Source: Bactericera cockerelli
Lineage: Eukaryota > Arthropoda > Insecta > Hemiptera > Triozidae
Assembly: GCA_024516035.1 (NCBI GenBank)
Contig: CM044957.1
Location: forward strand, 1,570,613-1,634,612
Length of the DNA stretch: 64,000 nt
Direction: 5' to 3'
Shown here: positions 1 through 36,957 of the stretch, in pieces
Layout of the letters: the number at the start of each line of letters is the position of its first letter
How positions within the stretch are numbered: position 1 is the first letter of the stretch
Made by a program: the position numbers and the translations under genes
The notes under the pieces: generated by a model
What the model was told of the DNA's origin: nothing
Seen by the model: only the letters and a program-made list of their open reading frames with translations
The model's database searches: none

Positions 1-109
1 TTAGGCTATGACACTTCCTTCTGGATAATTATACTGGTTTTCAAGATATTTTTTTATGATTTTTTTAATGGTTCACCCTGTATACTTGCCGTATCGCGTG
101 GTCTGAAAC

Positions 110-255
110 TGTACTTCTTTATTTATTTACACATTATGTATATTTTATACAAAACAATTAACAATAAATTAAAAAAAAAAATATAGAACATTTTTTACAA
201 TAAAATTGTTTTGTAATCCGGGGCAAAGTTAATTCCTTAGGCATTCTCTGCCACT
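110..255 (-). repeat. Dispersed repeat copy next to the GLDC exon 7 donor
   Basis: On the minus strand this carries GGCAGAGAATGCCTAAGG, then a CCCCGGATTA motif and an AT-rich tail. A second copy lies at 42660-42830 on the plus strand. It may be the 3' end of a non-LTR element. The 110 bases to its left hold only a CACCCTGTATA motif like the foldback termini. Confidence 0.5.
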
Positions 256-256
256 A

Positions 257-26129
<25,873 letters not shown>

Positions 26130-26407
26130 TTTGTCGACTTTTATACGGAAAAGCTCGACTTTTGGTAGAAATATGAAAACTTGTTGGATTGCCTTATACC
26201 AGGACAAGGTATGTAAACTTTCAAAAAGAAATCTTTTTCATGTTAAAAAAAATCAGATTAGCAATTTATTCTGCTACATTTAGTTTGAATATGTCAATAT
26301 TTATTCGAAAAAGATCAAAACTTTAGTAGGAAAATAAGAAATGTTTGAAGTAATGATATTTTCATTAGGTTTTCCTCCCCCCTAAATACGACCTTGCATA
26401 GAGGGAC
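26130..26407. other. Upstream region of GLDC
   Basis: AT-rich sequence directly 5' of the GLDC start codon, likely holding the 5'UTR and promoter. No TATA box or initiator can be picked with confidence. Confidence 0.35.
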
Positions 26408-26411
26408 AGTA

Positions 26412-26600
26412 ATAATAATATCGCCTTATTGATACTGCCCAACTAGGATTAATGAGTTCCATTATTCCAGCAGAAAGCCCAAGACGTATTATTATGTGGT
26501 CAAAATACCACGTGGGTGTATAACTTGTCTTGTCCCAGCTGGGTTTTGAACCCGCGACTTCTAGATTACGTCAACTTGACCACTGAGTTACCGGGACAGT
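26412..26600 (-). mobile_element. SINE S2 copy
   Basis: ATATCGCCTTATTGATACTG, GGGTTTTGAACCCGCGACTT, CTGAGTTACCGGGACAG. Confidence 0.8.
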
Positions 26601-26620
26601 ACTATAATATGTAAAAGGGC

Positions 26621-26805
26621 TCTCTATGTATAAGGTAAAATAACCTCTCTAAAAGAGAAACCTGCATAAAAGAGAATTTACCTCTCTATGTATAAGGTAA
26701 AATAACCTCTCTATAAGAGAAACCTGGATATAAGAGAATTTAACTCTCTTTGTATAAGGTAAAATAACCTCTTTATAAGAGAAACCTGGATATTAGAGAA
26801 TTGTT
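26621..26805. repeat. Tandem repeat, about 65-bp unit, three copies
   Basis: Unit contains CTCTATGTATAAGGTAAAAT, AACCTCTCTATAAGAGAAAC and GAGAATTTA. Internally it has AACCTCTCTAWAAGAGAAACC, itself a partial inverted repeat. Confidence 0.8.
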
Positions 26806-27795
26806 CCACAGTTTCGAAATAATTAATAGAAAAAAATCCAGTTCTAGAATTAATTAGAAAAAATTCCAGCTCCTGAATTAATTAGAGAAAATTCCAGTTC
26901 CAGAATTATTTAAACAACAGAAAAAAAACAATGAACGATCGGGGGATCTGAACTAACGGCTACCGAAAACAGCTAGATAACGAGTCTCTAGCTATATTAC
27001 AAATAAGCTAGATAACCACCAATGAACACAAGTAAAAAATTCAGCATGAAACTTGAATTTTTAGGAAAGATGTTACGTTTACAAAATGGATTTAGAGAAC
27101 TGAAAAATAATTTTATTTAATATTTAAAAAATCTTAAACCACAAAAAAGACATGAATCTCTCAGCAAAACGTCTTTAACTGAAATTAAAAGCACTCACAA
27201 CCAATAAGTTGATTGTTCAAGTGTCAGTTTTTAGTCAATTGAAAATAAAATAATTTCCAATAACTCCAACGACCAAAAAGATATGAACTTTTCAGAAAAT
27301 GTCTTTAACTAAAATTAAAAACACTCACGTCCATTTATGTTAAGCCCATGAAGCAAAACTAAATGGATAAATGTTCAAAAAAAAGAAACCAACAAAAGTT
27401 GTTTTTCAATATTCAGTTCCTAATCAAATAAAATCAACATATAAAACAAGAGGTAGAAAAAATAGAAATATAAACCAAACAAAAAGTTGCTTATTCAAGT
27501 GTCAATTTTTAATCAAATAAAATCATTTATTGATTTTATACACACGAGAGCCAGAAAAATATTTATGTAGAAAGAGACACGCGCGCTCCTCTGCTCACAT
27601 CCTCCTCGGAATAAATTCTGCCACTGGATAGATAAAGGCTCAACGTGGAAAGTTGCGTAAAAAATTCTCAACAAAGGCCATTGCTGATAAGAGCATACCT
27701 TGTGCTTCGTTATCTTTCGTAGGCGTTACACCTGAGTCATTAGAATAATGAAATAATTTCGGGTTGAATGGCAGAGGACGTCTAATAAACAATAA
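26806..27795. other. AT-rich intergenic stretch
   Basis: Between GLDC and WDR73. Weak local duplications (TTCCAGTTCCAGAATTA near 26830-26910; TTTTCAGTCAATTGAAAATA near 27230). No gene recognised. Confidence 0.4.
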
Positions 27796-27799
27796 AACT

Positions 27800-28002
27800 C
27801 TTTAGTGGAAGTTACCCATCAGGCGAGGTTCATGCTCAAAGCATTATCTACCACCTAACCTTTAGAGCCTTATTAATATGTGGTCACAAACTCAAATTAA
27901 TGAGGAAAAAGTCATGCATTGGATGGGGTTCGAACCAACAAATCTCTACGCTACCTAGATTACCAGACTGGTGCGTTAACCATTTGAATACCAGTGCACA
28001 AG
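27800..28002 (-). mobile_element. SINE S3 copy
   Basis: CTACCACCTAACCTTTAGAG, TGGATGGGGTTCGAACCAAC, ATTTGAATACCAGTGCAC. Confidence 0.75.
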
Positions 28003-28194
28003 GTGTCTGAGGTGGAGGGTTCCATTCTAATTGGTATATATTGAGATTCCAATATTTAATAACTTAAGGGCGTAATTAATAGACAAAATCGATAACTTAA
28101 ATCATTGCTTGATTTACGCACCCTGTATAAGATAGTACGCAATCCGACTTAGCTCCACAGGGCTATAACAAAAACTCTATTAATTCCGCCCTAG

Positions 28195-28340
28195 AAGTTA
28201 TCATATTTGTGTTAATCACTTTCGTGATGTCACAAATAGTCAAACTCGCGCTACTAAATTTTTGCTAAACCTGGGACTTGAACAACCGACCTCCAGGTTA
28301 CGCGTCCACCGCCTTATCGATCAAGCAACTGAATCGGGAG
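28195..28340. mobile_element. SINE S4 copy
   Basis: TTTCGTGATGTCACAAATAG and CTGGGACTTGAACAACCGAC. A CACCCTGTATA foldback-type terminus lies just to its left at 28119. Confidence 0.65.
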
Positions 28341-28599
28341 TAGGATACCTACAAAACATGGGGTATACCCCCGGTATTTTGTGATAATTTGTTAAATTTA
28401 ATTAAAAAAATTGCATCAGTTAACATACAAACTACGAATGCTGTTGACAAAGAGCCCTATTCAGGACAATTGCCCCACGCGATGAGCTAACCTCTCACAT
28501 CATTGCTATCAAAATTAACTCAAAGGACCTACTCAATGTTAATATTCTTCAGGAGGGACAAATTCTCATCTCTGACACTGACACTTGAAAAAGTTGCTT

Positions 28600-28760
28600 T
28601 GGAGGTAGAATATGTCTAAATATATTGAAAGAATTGGAAATCGGAGCATTTTTTTGCAAAAACAATACAAAAAATCCGATATCTAAAGGTACAATCCGGA
28701 GGTAATACACTGAAATTAAATTACAAAAATAAAATAAAATATTGAAAAAGATATTAAAAA
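28600..28760. repeat. Copy of the repeat tail seen at 8990-9080
   Basis: GAAATCGGAGCATTTTTTTG then TCCGATATCTAAAGGTACAA and GGAGGTAATAC. Same order as at 8990 but diverged. Confidence 0.45.
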
Positions 28761-28849
28761 ATTCATATTTAATATAAAATTATTGGAGGTACAAAAAATT
28801 AACATTGCAGTAAACGTAAAACTATTTAGAAAACGCGTCCACGTAAAAA

Positions 28850-28995
28850 AATAACACCCAGGAGCCTCACCCAGCCTGGGTTGAGCCGGAAAAGAAAACC
28901 CCACGTGTTCTTAACTCGGAGGGAACAGGTTTTTTTGTTAGAAAATTCTGCCCAATCAGAGGATCGAACTCAAGAGCTCCGGACTACTTGAACTT
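28850..28995 (-). mobile_element. SINE S5 partial copy with head
   Basis: GAGCCTCACCCAGCCTGGGT, CCCCACGTGTTCTTAACTCG, GAGGATCGAACTCAAGAGCT. Confidence 0.6.
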
Positions 28996-29221
28996 TTCTG
29001 AAAAAAATAATTTTAAATTCGAGAGTTGTATAAGAATGGGCTGAGGCGCCGAGTCACGGGCTGAAATGATATACGGCAATGCCTCATTGTGTAGTGTAGG
29101 GTTAGAAAAAATATAGGGCCATGCCTCTGGCCGTAACTCTGTTGTAGCTCAAAATGGGTATCTCCTGTTTACACAATATATAAAAATAACTAAAAGTTTT
29201 ACGTAAGCAATAACATGTATA

Positions 29222-29480
29222 TGCAACAAGTCACGGTGGTCAAGTGAGTTAGGTGTTGCACGCACGGTGACCTGGGTTCGATCCCTAGCGGGACAGGATT
29301 TTTTCTGCTCTGTACTTGGATGTTTGGGGTCCACTCATACCTCGTGAGGAAAAATGAGTAGCTGCTTTAATGTGAGCAGCGACCAGTGGTGGAATTATGG
29401 GTAAATGATACACAACAATGAAAGAAAAGTCCTTTAATTCTGCGCTATCCACTAAAATTGTGATATAATAACACGAAGGA
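29222..29480 (+). mobile_element. SINE S6 full copy
   Basis: Head TCACGGTGGTCAAGTGAGTT, B box GGGTTCGATCCC, body ACTCATACCTCGTGAGGAAA, and the tail with AATTGTGATATAATAACACG that also ends the copy at 40490. Confidence 0.8.
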
Positions 29481-29609
29481 ACACATAATTTACTTATTTT
29501 GCTTAAAGTGTATTCATATGTACAAACTCTGTGTTATGTAATCAAAGTTAATGAACTTCACTGATATGTTAACATTCCTTGTATTCTGAATCCTGAAGTT
29601 ACGTCACAA

Positions 29610-29740
29610 TATAATACATCACAATAAGATACATCACAATACAATACATCACAATACAATACAATGCATCACAATACAATACAATGCATCACAATACCTA
29701 CAATACATCACAATACAATACATCAAAATTAACAAATACA
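29610..29740. repeat. ACAATACATC microsatellite
   Basis: Tandem 10-15-bp units of CACAATACAATACATC with small variants. Confidence 0.85.
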
Positions 29741-29779
29741 TTAACTGGAATAAGTCCTGATAAGGGTTTATCCCAGCAG

Positions 29780-29955
29780 TTGTTGAGGTACAATTATTAT
29801 GTTGGCAAAGTCTCAAATTTATGAGGAATACAATACTTTCCTTATTATAGGATAAGGAAAGTAAAAATTCGTGCACTGGGTGGAATTCGAACCATCGGAT
29901 GCCTACACTACCTGGATTACCAGACTAGTGCCTTACCCATGGACCGTCAATACAT
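29780..29955 (-). mobile_element. SINE S3-related copy
   Basis: TTATGTTGGCAAAGTCTCAA and CACTGGGTGGAATTCGAACC, CTGGATTACCAGACTAGTGC. It is diverged in the body. Confidence 0.55.
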
Positions 29956-30029
29956 GTTCTCGAGGTACTTCTGGTAGCCATGTGGTTAGCCTAGTAAAAT
30001 CAGAACAGGATACTGTGGTTTGATAGAAA

Positions 30030-30195
30030 ATAATTTTTAATGGTAATTGTGCCCTGAAACCACTTTGGCATTACTTCAGGGCACTTTACCTTTACGCCCA
30101 TACCATTCCGAAAAAAATTTCCGCTCCAGCCGGGATTTGAACCCGCAACCTCCGGATCAGTAACCAATGATCTTAACCACTGTGTCACGAAATAC
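30030..30195 (-). mobile_element. SINE S7 copy
   Basis: CCCTGAAACCACTTTGGCAT, CCGCTCCAGCCGGGATTTGA, then CTTAACCACTGTGTCACGAA at the head end. Confidence 0.65.
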
Positions 30196-30234
30196 TTGGG
30201 CACGTAAAATTTATAAATTTAAAAAAGTCAATTT

Positions 30235-30345
30235 ATCATATTTGTGTTAATCACTTTTGTGATGTCCCAACTACTCAAACTTGTACTCCGCTAAATTCAT
30301 ACCGAATTCGGGACTCGAACCACCGACCACAACGGGGCTCCGCAC
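30235..30345. mobile_element. SINE S4 copy
   Basis: TTTTGTGATGTCCCAACTAC, TCGGGACTCGAACCACCGAC; truncated on the right. Confidence 0.6.
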
Positions 30346-30371
30346 CCTAGACCCTGGTACCTACAGCTTGA

Positions 30372-30572
30372 TATAATAATAATAACAGCGCCTTATTTAT
30401 ACTGCCATTAGGACTAATTAGTCCCATTATTTCAGCAGTAAACCCAAGATAATTTTTTATGTAGTCAGAATAACAAATGGGAGGAGAACTTGTCATGTAC
30501 CGGTCGGGTTTCAAACCCACGACCCCTGGATTACCAGTCCAACGCCTTGACCACTGAGCTACCGGGACAGAT
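30372..30572 (-). mobile_element. SINE S2 copy
   Basis: GCGCCTTATTTATACTGCCA, GGGTTTCAAACCCACGACCC, CTGAGCTACCGGGACAG. Confidence 0.8.
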
Positions 30573-30989
30573 TTTTAGGTACTCCGTTGTGGCCGCCTAC
30601 ATTTAATAACATGGTTAGATTATTTTACTTGATGTCGGCGCTACCCTTATCCATCACACTACCGAGGTCGGTTTTTTTCGAATAAATTAATCACACTTTT
30701 AAGTAATCACGATCAAGCTGGGTTATCAGTTATCAAGCATAACTATTTGCACAGGGTACATGAATTATCTAATTATAAAGGCGATAAAATTATCACGTGT
30801 CATACATTGGTACAGCATGATCCGACTTTTCGGTACTTCAAGACAATCAGGTGCAGATAAAATAAATACCTGTTTACATAAAGTATGGCACGCTGATTAT
30901 GCAATAATGTTGAGGTAAATGTATGATATATTTGTGGTGAAGTACAAGGTCTCTTCACAATTTTCGTTGGTAGCGCAGCATTACTAAGA

Positions 30990-31210
30990 GCACTGGTAGT
31001 CAAGTGGTTAACGCGCTAGTCTTGTAATCCAGGTAGCCTAGGGATCCGTTCGTTCAAATCTCACCCAGAACATGAATTTTTTCTCATTAATTTGTGTTTG
31101 TGACCACATAATAAGACTCTGAGGGTTGGGTAGTAGAAAATGGTTTGAGCATTTACCTCGCCTGGTGGTTACTTTCCACTAAAGAGTGTTATTATTATTA
31201 TTATTAGTAG
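30990..31210 (+). mobile_element. SINE S3 copy
   Basis: Head AGCACTGGTAGTCAAGTGGT, body ACATAATAAGACTCTGAGGG, tail CACTAAAGAGTG followed by a TTA microsatellite. Confidence 0.8.
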
Positions 31211-31267
31211 TAGGAGCCTCTTTCACTTTTCGAATTATATTACATTAATTTCTTTAAACTCTGGTAA

Positions 31268-31438
31268 TGAGGCCACTGGTCGTTACTCATACAAGCAGCT
31301 ACTCATTCCTCACGAGGTATGAGTGGACCCCGAACATACAAGTACAGAGCAGAAAAATTCCTGCTCCTTTGGGGATCGAATTCAGGTCACCGTGCGTGCA
31401 ATACCAACTGCGCTAACTCACTTGGCCACGGTGACTAC
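31268..31438 (-). mobile_element. SINE S6 copy
   Basis: CCACTGGTCGTTACTCATAC, CTCACGAGGTATGAGTGGAC, head CTAACTCACTTGGCCACGGT. Confidence 0.75.
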
Positions 31439-31492
31439 TGATTAAAAAAATGTTCCCACATAATGAGAGAGTATCACAACGTTAAATATAGA

Positions 31493-31735
31493 GATCACGA
31501 ATAGCTCAGTGGTAAAATTCTCGCTTATTGTGCAAAAGATCGCGAGTTCGAATCACAGGGTAGACAAAAATTAGTAATTGTTTACATTTATGATTGTAAG
31601 GGACACCTTCCGGTGTGCTCGTGTTGACCCAGCACCTAAATGGGAAGTATTGTGTCACTCCTCGCCCATCAGAGGGGAGGCATACTACGGGGTGGGTAAA
31701 CTACAACACACAGTACAAGTGTCTAAAGTAGCGTC
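31493..31735 (+). mobile_element. SINE S1 copy
   Basis: Head CACGAATAGCTCAGTGGTAA, CGCGAGTTCGAATC, body GGGGAGGCATACTACGGGGT. The 3' tail is replaced by a CCACCCTGTATA terminus at about 31741. Confidence 0.75.
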
Positions 31736-31824
31736 GTGTGCGCCACCCTGTATAAACTTTAATGACTAGAGTTTATCACCAATCAGCCATAGGATTCTTC
31801 ACTTTCATGCTAGGATTTAGTAAA

Positions 31825-32015
31825 TAATAATAATATCGCCCGATTAGGACCATTTATTCCAGCAGTAAGCCCAAGACAATACGTCTTGTGATAAAATATT
31901 ATGTGATAAAAATCCCAAATGGAAGGATAACTTGGCATGTCCAGCCTGGGTATCGAACCCACGACATTTGGATTCACAGAGTGCCGCCTTTACCAATGAG
32001 CTACCAGGACAGACC
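31825..32015 (-). mobile_element. SINE S2 copy
   Basis: AATATCGCCCGATTAGGACC, GGGTATCGAACCCACGACAT, ATGAGCTACCAGGACAG. It lies about 75 bp past the WDR73 stop codon, so probably in or near its 3'UTR. Confidence 0.75.
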
Positions 32016-32090
32016 TGCACACAGGGTCTTGGCATCACAACACGCGTGTGTTCCTATCACATTGCTCCCAGCATGGAGTCAGCATGTATG

Positions 32091-32518
32091 CTAGCATTCA
32101 CTATACTGCACACAGGTAACCGACGCGTTGTCCGCGCTACTCAGCAACATTCTCTCATAAGGCCTCGGCATCCACCGATGACACAGCACTCGTGTGTTCC
32201 TATCACACAGCTCCTGGTACGGGTGAGCATCATGGGTGAACACCTCGTTGCACAGCGCTTGCTCGCTCCTCTCGTAGATGTGCACATTTTCGTCGAAGCC
32301 GCTCACCGAGAAGAGGCGAGGGTCGTGCGGGCAGGACTGCAGCAGATGGCGGGAGTGTCGCGTGTGCAGAGGCAACTCAAGCTGGGTCCGGAACGTGGGC
32401 TGGGTGAGATCGCGTGGGTCCCACGTGGACACACGCGCGTGGGATGAGAGCAGGCTGATGGAGGGGGAAGACTCAGGGGAGAGGGACATGGTCCAGTGCT
32501 CGCTCTGCTTTGGTTTAT
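32091..32518 (-). CDS. WDR73: WDR73 exon 5 (last, with stop)
   Basis: Begins DKPKQSEHWTMSLSPESS after a TTCTCAG acceptor and ends ...VTCVQYSEC-stop (TAG at 32093-32091). Carries WDPRDLTQP and the two C-terminal blades. Confidence 0.9.
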
Positions 32519-35500
32519 CTGAGAAGAAACAAAATGAAGAAGCTATAAGGAAATGGTTCATTGTTGGGTTGGTTTTCGTTTATCTGGAATGCAAAAATGA
32601 AGGGTCGTAAAGAGTCGTCCTGTCGCGGTCTGGTTTCGAATCCGCGACCTCTGGGATACCAGACCACTGAGCTACAGAGGTTTAAAAGTATGTATATCAC
32701 AGTACGCCATTGTTACCTTTAACATTTCTGTTTTATTCTTTTCAAAGTGTTTCTTTGTATAACTGTATCACAATAGAAAATAGCTTATGGGCCCAACCCA
32801 TAAGCTATTTTCTAGCCACGACCTCCGTGGCTCAGTGGTTAAGAGCATTGGATGCTGACCCGGAGGTGGCGGGTTCGAATCCCGGCCGGGGCGGGAAATT
32901 CTGGCCGAGTTATTCCGCTTTACCTCAGGGCATCCAGCCCTGAGGTAAAGGGGTGCTGGGGCACAACCTTTAAAAATAAAATAAAAAAAGTAGTCACGAC
33001 CTCCGTGACCCGGAGGTTGCGAGTTCCATTTCCGGAATAGCATGGATGTCGCGGTTTCGCGGCACAACTATCTTTAAAAAAAAATAGTCACCGTGAGTAC
33101 CTTTAACATTTGAAGACACGACTTCGTCCGAACATCGCAGATCATACAACCGAACCTCCCCGAAGTTCTCAACACACACGCAGAGGACATGCGGGTCAAT
33201 GAACTCTGTCCTCAGCAAACTCTCCATGGCGCAGTCGACGTGAAGTTTGTGCAGTGGTGTGTTGGAGGTGATGTCCAGGACGGATATGGGATGAGCGCGG
33301 AGTGGCTTAGCCTAGGAGGTGTTCGGATTGAGGATGAGTGGAGATGCGAGGCTCCGGGTAATCGGATGGGATCAGGCTGGCTAGTGTGATTCTATCTGAA
33401 AAAAAAATGTGGAAGGTGTTTTTTTACCATGTTTTGTATAGGCGTAAAAATAATACATATTAAAAAAAAATACCATAAAGCACAAGTATTACTGACGAAG
33501 ATCGAACTAGAGATGAACAACTCGAACTAGAATGCTAACATGAATATGACTTCATAAACCTGAATAAAATGACTGAAAAATTGAACTGGCTAGTTTTAAA
33601 AGGGTTGAAAAATGTTGAATGAACAACTTGAACTAGAACGACCTTGAACGATAATGACCTTGTAATGAGATAGGAACAACCTTGAACTAGAATGACTTGA
33701 ATGAACGACTTGACAAAACTAAAAATGACCTTGAATGTTAATGTGACTTGAACACGAATAAATGACCTGAAAAGATTAAATAATGACCTTGAACTAGAAT
33801 GACTTGAAACGACTTGAACTAAATGCATTGAATTGGAACCCTTGAACAGAAGACTTGAAGAATGACAAAACTCGAACTAGAAACTAAAGAATAGACTTGA
33901 AAACGAACCTTGAACTAAAATGACCTTGAATGAAACCTTGAACGATAATGACCTTGAACCCTTGAAGTGAAACACTTGAGTAAATGACCTTAATTGAACA
34001 TGAATATGACCTTGAACTAGAATGACTTGAACGACCTTGAACTAAAATGACTTGAATTGAACGACCTTGAACGATATACCTTGAACTAGATGAAACGACC
34101 TTGAACGATAATGACCTTGAACTAGAATGATCCTGAACTAGAATGACTTGAAACACCTTGAACTAAAATGACCTTAATTGAGACGGACCTTGAACGCTAT
34201 TATTACTCGTACCTTGAACTAAAATTGACTTCGAAACGCCTTGAACGATAATGGACCTTGACATTAGAAATGACCTTGAATGAATGACTGAAACGACCTT
34301 GAACTAAAATGACCTTGAATTGGAGCGACCTTGAACGATAATGACCTTGAACTAGAATGACTTGAACGACCTTGAACGATAATGACCTTGAACTAGAATG
34401 ATCTTGATCTAGAACAACCTTGAATGGAACGACCTTGACCTATTATTACCTTGAAATAAAATTACTTCAAAATGGACCTTGACTTAGAAATTCTTTAAAA
34501 TGGAACGACCTGTAAGTGAAACGACCTTGAATAAGAATGACTTTCAACTACAATGTAAAGCAAGTTTGAGTAATGTGATATCAAGTTATGTGAACAAAGA
34601 GTCCATGTTAGATACTTGGCTGCTATAATGTTGGTGTTGTACATACATGCTGACACAGAAATATAAAAGTTTGGATTTGAAGTGATGTATGGAACTTTTT
34701 CATAATTAATGAGAGATTGACCATGTAATATTAACACTCTGAGGGACAGATTTTTGGTATCATTTTTGGTAAATTTTGGGCTAAATAATAGACAAAATCG
34801 AGAACAAAAGTTTGAGTCAGAACTTACATTTCCCCAATTGAAAAACTACGCAAAATCTAGACTTAAGTCCACAGATGTATAACCAAAATGTCTATGAATT
34901 TCGCCCTTAGTTTTAAATCAAAGTAGGGGACACTTCGACGAAACTAACCTGATCCATCCTCAGGTAATGAGTACACGTGGACATTGGATTGATGTTTCTC
35001 TGAACTGATGATTTTATTGGAAGACGCAAGAACTTTAAGCTGAAATCAAGGTAATTTTAATAGTTAGAAGACTGAATGGGTACATTATTAATAACACATT
35101 CACAACTTAATTTTTTTTTTCAATATGTTATTTTTTTATTTTGGAAAATTAAAATTACCTATTATGTTATAATGTATTTAAATATAAAACAGCTCTTCGA
35201 AAAGAAAGCCATCAGGAATAGTGTCCATAATGCTTACAGCATTTCCTTGTTCAACGGTGTTTGATATTTTTTGGATTAAGAAGCTTTTGGAACCTTGATC
35301 GCCATTCAAACGAGTTCACCAATCTGCTTTACGAAATGCTGTGTTTCCAGTGACCAGGGCCCCAGAGTTTCAACAAAAATATTTGTGTCTGTATATGTTT
35401 TGTAAAATATTTTACAAAATATATACCTACAGATACAAAGAAGGAATACAATGTACAGAAGAAATCCGAAATACAATGTAAAAATATTACATTTTCGACA

Positions 35501-36839
35501 TGAAAAATAAACCCCCCTCTTTTTTTTCTTTAGCAGCTTTATTATTTAACATCCAAAATATACATAATCAGGTATACCCACAACACTAGATCTGGAGAGA
35601 TTAATGTAAACTGCGTTATAAAATCCACATAATCTAAAACACACAACAAATCTGAAGTGGGGATATGAACAAGATATATAGCTTGCATGTGGGTGACCTG
35701 GGTTTTAATCCCAGTAGAGCAGAATTTTTTTCAAGATGAGTTTTTCACAGCCTTTAGATTTAATTCTAGTCATAAGCGTTTAATATTAATGTCTAATTTT
35801 TTGTGTTTTATTGTAAAAATGGGACTAACTCGTGAAATTGTTAAAAAAAAAAGAAACAGCAGCTACTGTTTATATTATGTATAGTCCGTGTTGTATGCCC
35901 TTCCTGTGGTGTTTCTCCCCTCTGATAGGTGACACAGTTCTTCCCATTTAAGTGCTTGGTCAACAAGTACTGTAAACAAATTTGAATACAATTTTTTTTG
36001 TTGGCTCTAGGATTCAAACATTAACTGATATTTTTTTTAAACTCATTTTTTCATGAGGAAAACTGAGTTCCCATTTGTATGGATACATTCAAAGCACGTA
36101 ATGACCTATTTAACTCAATGATGTTTTTCATTGGTTTTCTAATAATGCTGTGCTATCTAAAAAATCAACTCAGAAACCAGATACAAACATTGCGCAAAAC
36201 TTACTTCTAATACCAAGTGATCCACATATGTACCAGAAACTATCTTCAAATTGTGATCACTGCTACAGAGTGTATCAGATACATCCAAGAATTTGGTGGG
36301 CAGTTCATATTCTAAAATTTGACATCGTTTGGTGCTTAAATTTTCATTTGAAACACAAATATTGGTTTTGTTGGGAGCAAACTCAATGTGGTGAACGTTT
36401 TCATTCAATGTGAACATCTGCAACTTGTCATACCTGAAAATTAAAGAGTGATATACAAGAAGAAGAAGAATAATTTCTAAGCAAATTTATTAAGAGTTAT
36501 AATGTAGTATTTTCATCTTCTTCTTCTTTCACTTTGCCTTTTCCCAAACCTTCTTGGGGTCAACATTGTTCTACCTCATGGTTGAGGTTGATTGGTTGTG
36601 GCATATTTTTATAGCTAGATGCCCTTCCTAACACCAACAATTCTATTAGGTTTAATGTCTTGATTAGGAAAGGGTTTTAACCTCCTAATTGGGGATAGTA
36701 GTATCAAACAGGGATAGTAATATTATACAACAACATAAATTTATTTATTGTACAACTGCTGTATCACAGATTCAGAATTTCAATTTTTAATAAAATACCT
36801 TTTAATAGAATCATAGAACCAGTCATCAACTTCTTCCAT
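32091..36839 (-). CDS. WDR73: WD repeat-containing protein 73-like
   Basis: Five coding exons: 36799-36839, 36205-36433, 34949-35039, 33101-33395 and 32091-32518, giving about 360 residues after one frame correction (human WDR73 is 378). Recognised by the start EEVDDWFYDSIKRYD. The last exon confirms it with VSGFDENVHIYE, EVFTHDAHPY and CHRWMPRPYERMLLSSADNA. Human WDR73 has DDWLVESLRLYQ, ISGFDGTVQVYD and LLSATNDASLHVW at these places. WDR73 is known as a cytoplasmic WD protein tied to microtubules and to Integrator-complex biology in vertebrates; the role here is inferred. The frame breaks within exon 33101-33395 near 33312. It is head to head with TRRAP. Confidence 0.85.
32605..32690 (-). 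repeat. tRNA-like SINE head
   Basis: GTCCTGTCGCGGTCTGGTTT, GAATCCGCGACCTCTGGGAT, CTGAGCTACAGAGG. No body follows. Confidence 0.5.
32775..32813. repeat. Perfect short palindrome
   Basis: AGAAAATAGCTTATGGG, a five-base centre, and the exact reverse complement CCCATAAGCTATTTTCT. It lies at the left edge of an S7 SINE. Confidence 0.9.
32815..32985 (+). mobile_element. SINE S7 full copy
   Basis: CACGACCTCCGTGGCTCAGT, B box GGGTTCGAATCCC, CCGGCCGGGGCGGGAAATTC. Inside the body, CCTCAGGGCATCCAGCCCTG forms a small hairpin. A-rich tail. Confidence 0.8.
32993..33092 (+). mobile_element. SINE S7 second, internally deleted copy
   Basis: TCACGACCTCCGTGACCCGG, then GAGTTCCATTTCCGGAATAG; tail A-run ends at the WDR73 exon 4 donor side. 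Confidence 0.65.
33101..33395 (-). CDS. WDR73: WDR73 exon 4, with apparent one-base frame error
   Basis: The first part reads in one frame (TLASLIPSDYPEPRISTHPQ, then SEHLL). The rest reads in another (KPLRAHPISVLDITSNTPLH onward to RLYDLRCSDEVVSSNVK). The switch is at about 33311-33313, in minus-strand CTAGGCTAAG. Removing one base restores the frame and also makes both exon phases consistent. Either a sequencing error, an allele or a decaying gene. Confidence 0.7.
33490..34560. repeat. Degenerate minisatellite of AATGACCTTGAACTAG-type units
   Basis: About 30-bp units alternate GAATGACCTTGAA and GGAACGACCTTGAAC; about ten copies keep the exact TGACCTTGA. It is the same family as 18010-18995 in its reverse orientation. 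It fills WDR73 intron 3. Confidence 0.85.
34561..34940. other. WDR73 intron 3 remainder
   Basis: Ordinary AT-rich sequence with a TTAATAGACAAAATCGA-type fragment (34790) also found near 22375 and 28078, so a further dispersed repeat. Confidence 0.4.
34949..35039 (-). CDS. WDR73: WDR73 exon 3
   Basis: 91 nt encoding LKVLASSNKIISSEKHQSN and VHVYSLPEDGS, matching the position of the vertebrate VTSGLPGCYLQVWQV blade. GTTAGT donor. Confidence 0.75.
35732..36020 (-). mobile_element. SINE S1, diverged copy
   Basis: GATGAGTTTTTCACAGCCTT, then TTCCTGTGGTGTTTCTCCCC, TTGGTCAACAAGTACTGTAA. Interrupted after the tail by about 80 bp of AT-rich sequence. Confidence 0.6.
36205..36433 (-). CDS. WDR73: WDR73 exon 2
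   Basis: 229 nt encoding YDKLQMFTLNENVHHIEFAP through SGTYVDHLVLE. TTTTCAG acceptor, GTAAGT donor, phase 2 in and 0 out. Confidence 0.85.
36505..36660. repeat. Dispersed repeat, CCCAAACCTTCTTGGGGTCA type
   Basis: Also at 13870 and 56205. Contains ACCTCATGGTTGAGGTTGAT. Type unknown. Confidence 0.5.
36799..36839 (-). CDS. WDR73: WDR73 exon 1 (coding part)
   Basis: ATG at 36839 begins EEVDDWFYDSIK. The GTATTT donor is non-consensus after +4 but the phase fits exon 2. A stop codon (TAG/TGA) lies upstream in frame. Confidence 0.8.
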
Positions 36840-36957
36840 GGTTATCTATCAAGTAGTATTCTGAAACAGAAAATATGCAATTAAAATAATTTGAAAGTTA
36901 CAGCATAATTACTTTGTTCTGTAGCTCAAGGGCTCTTCACAATTTTTGTGGGTATTA

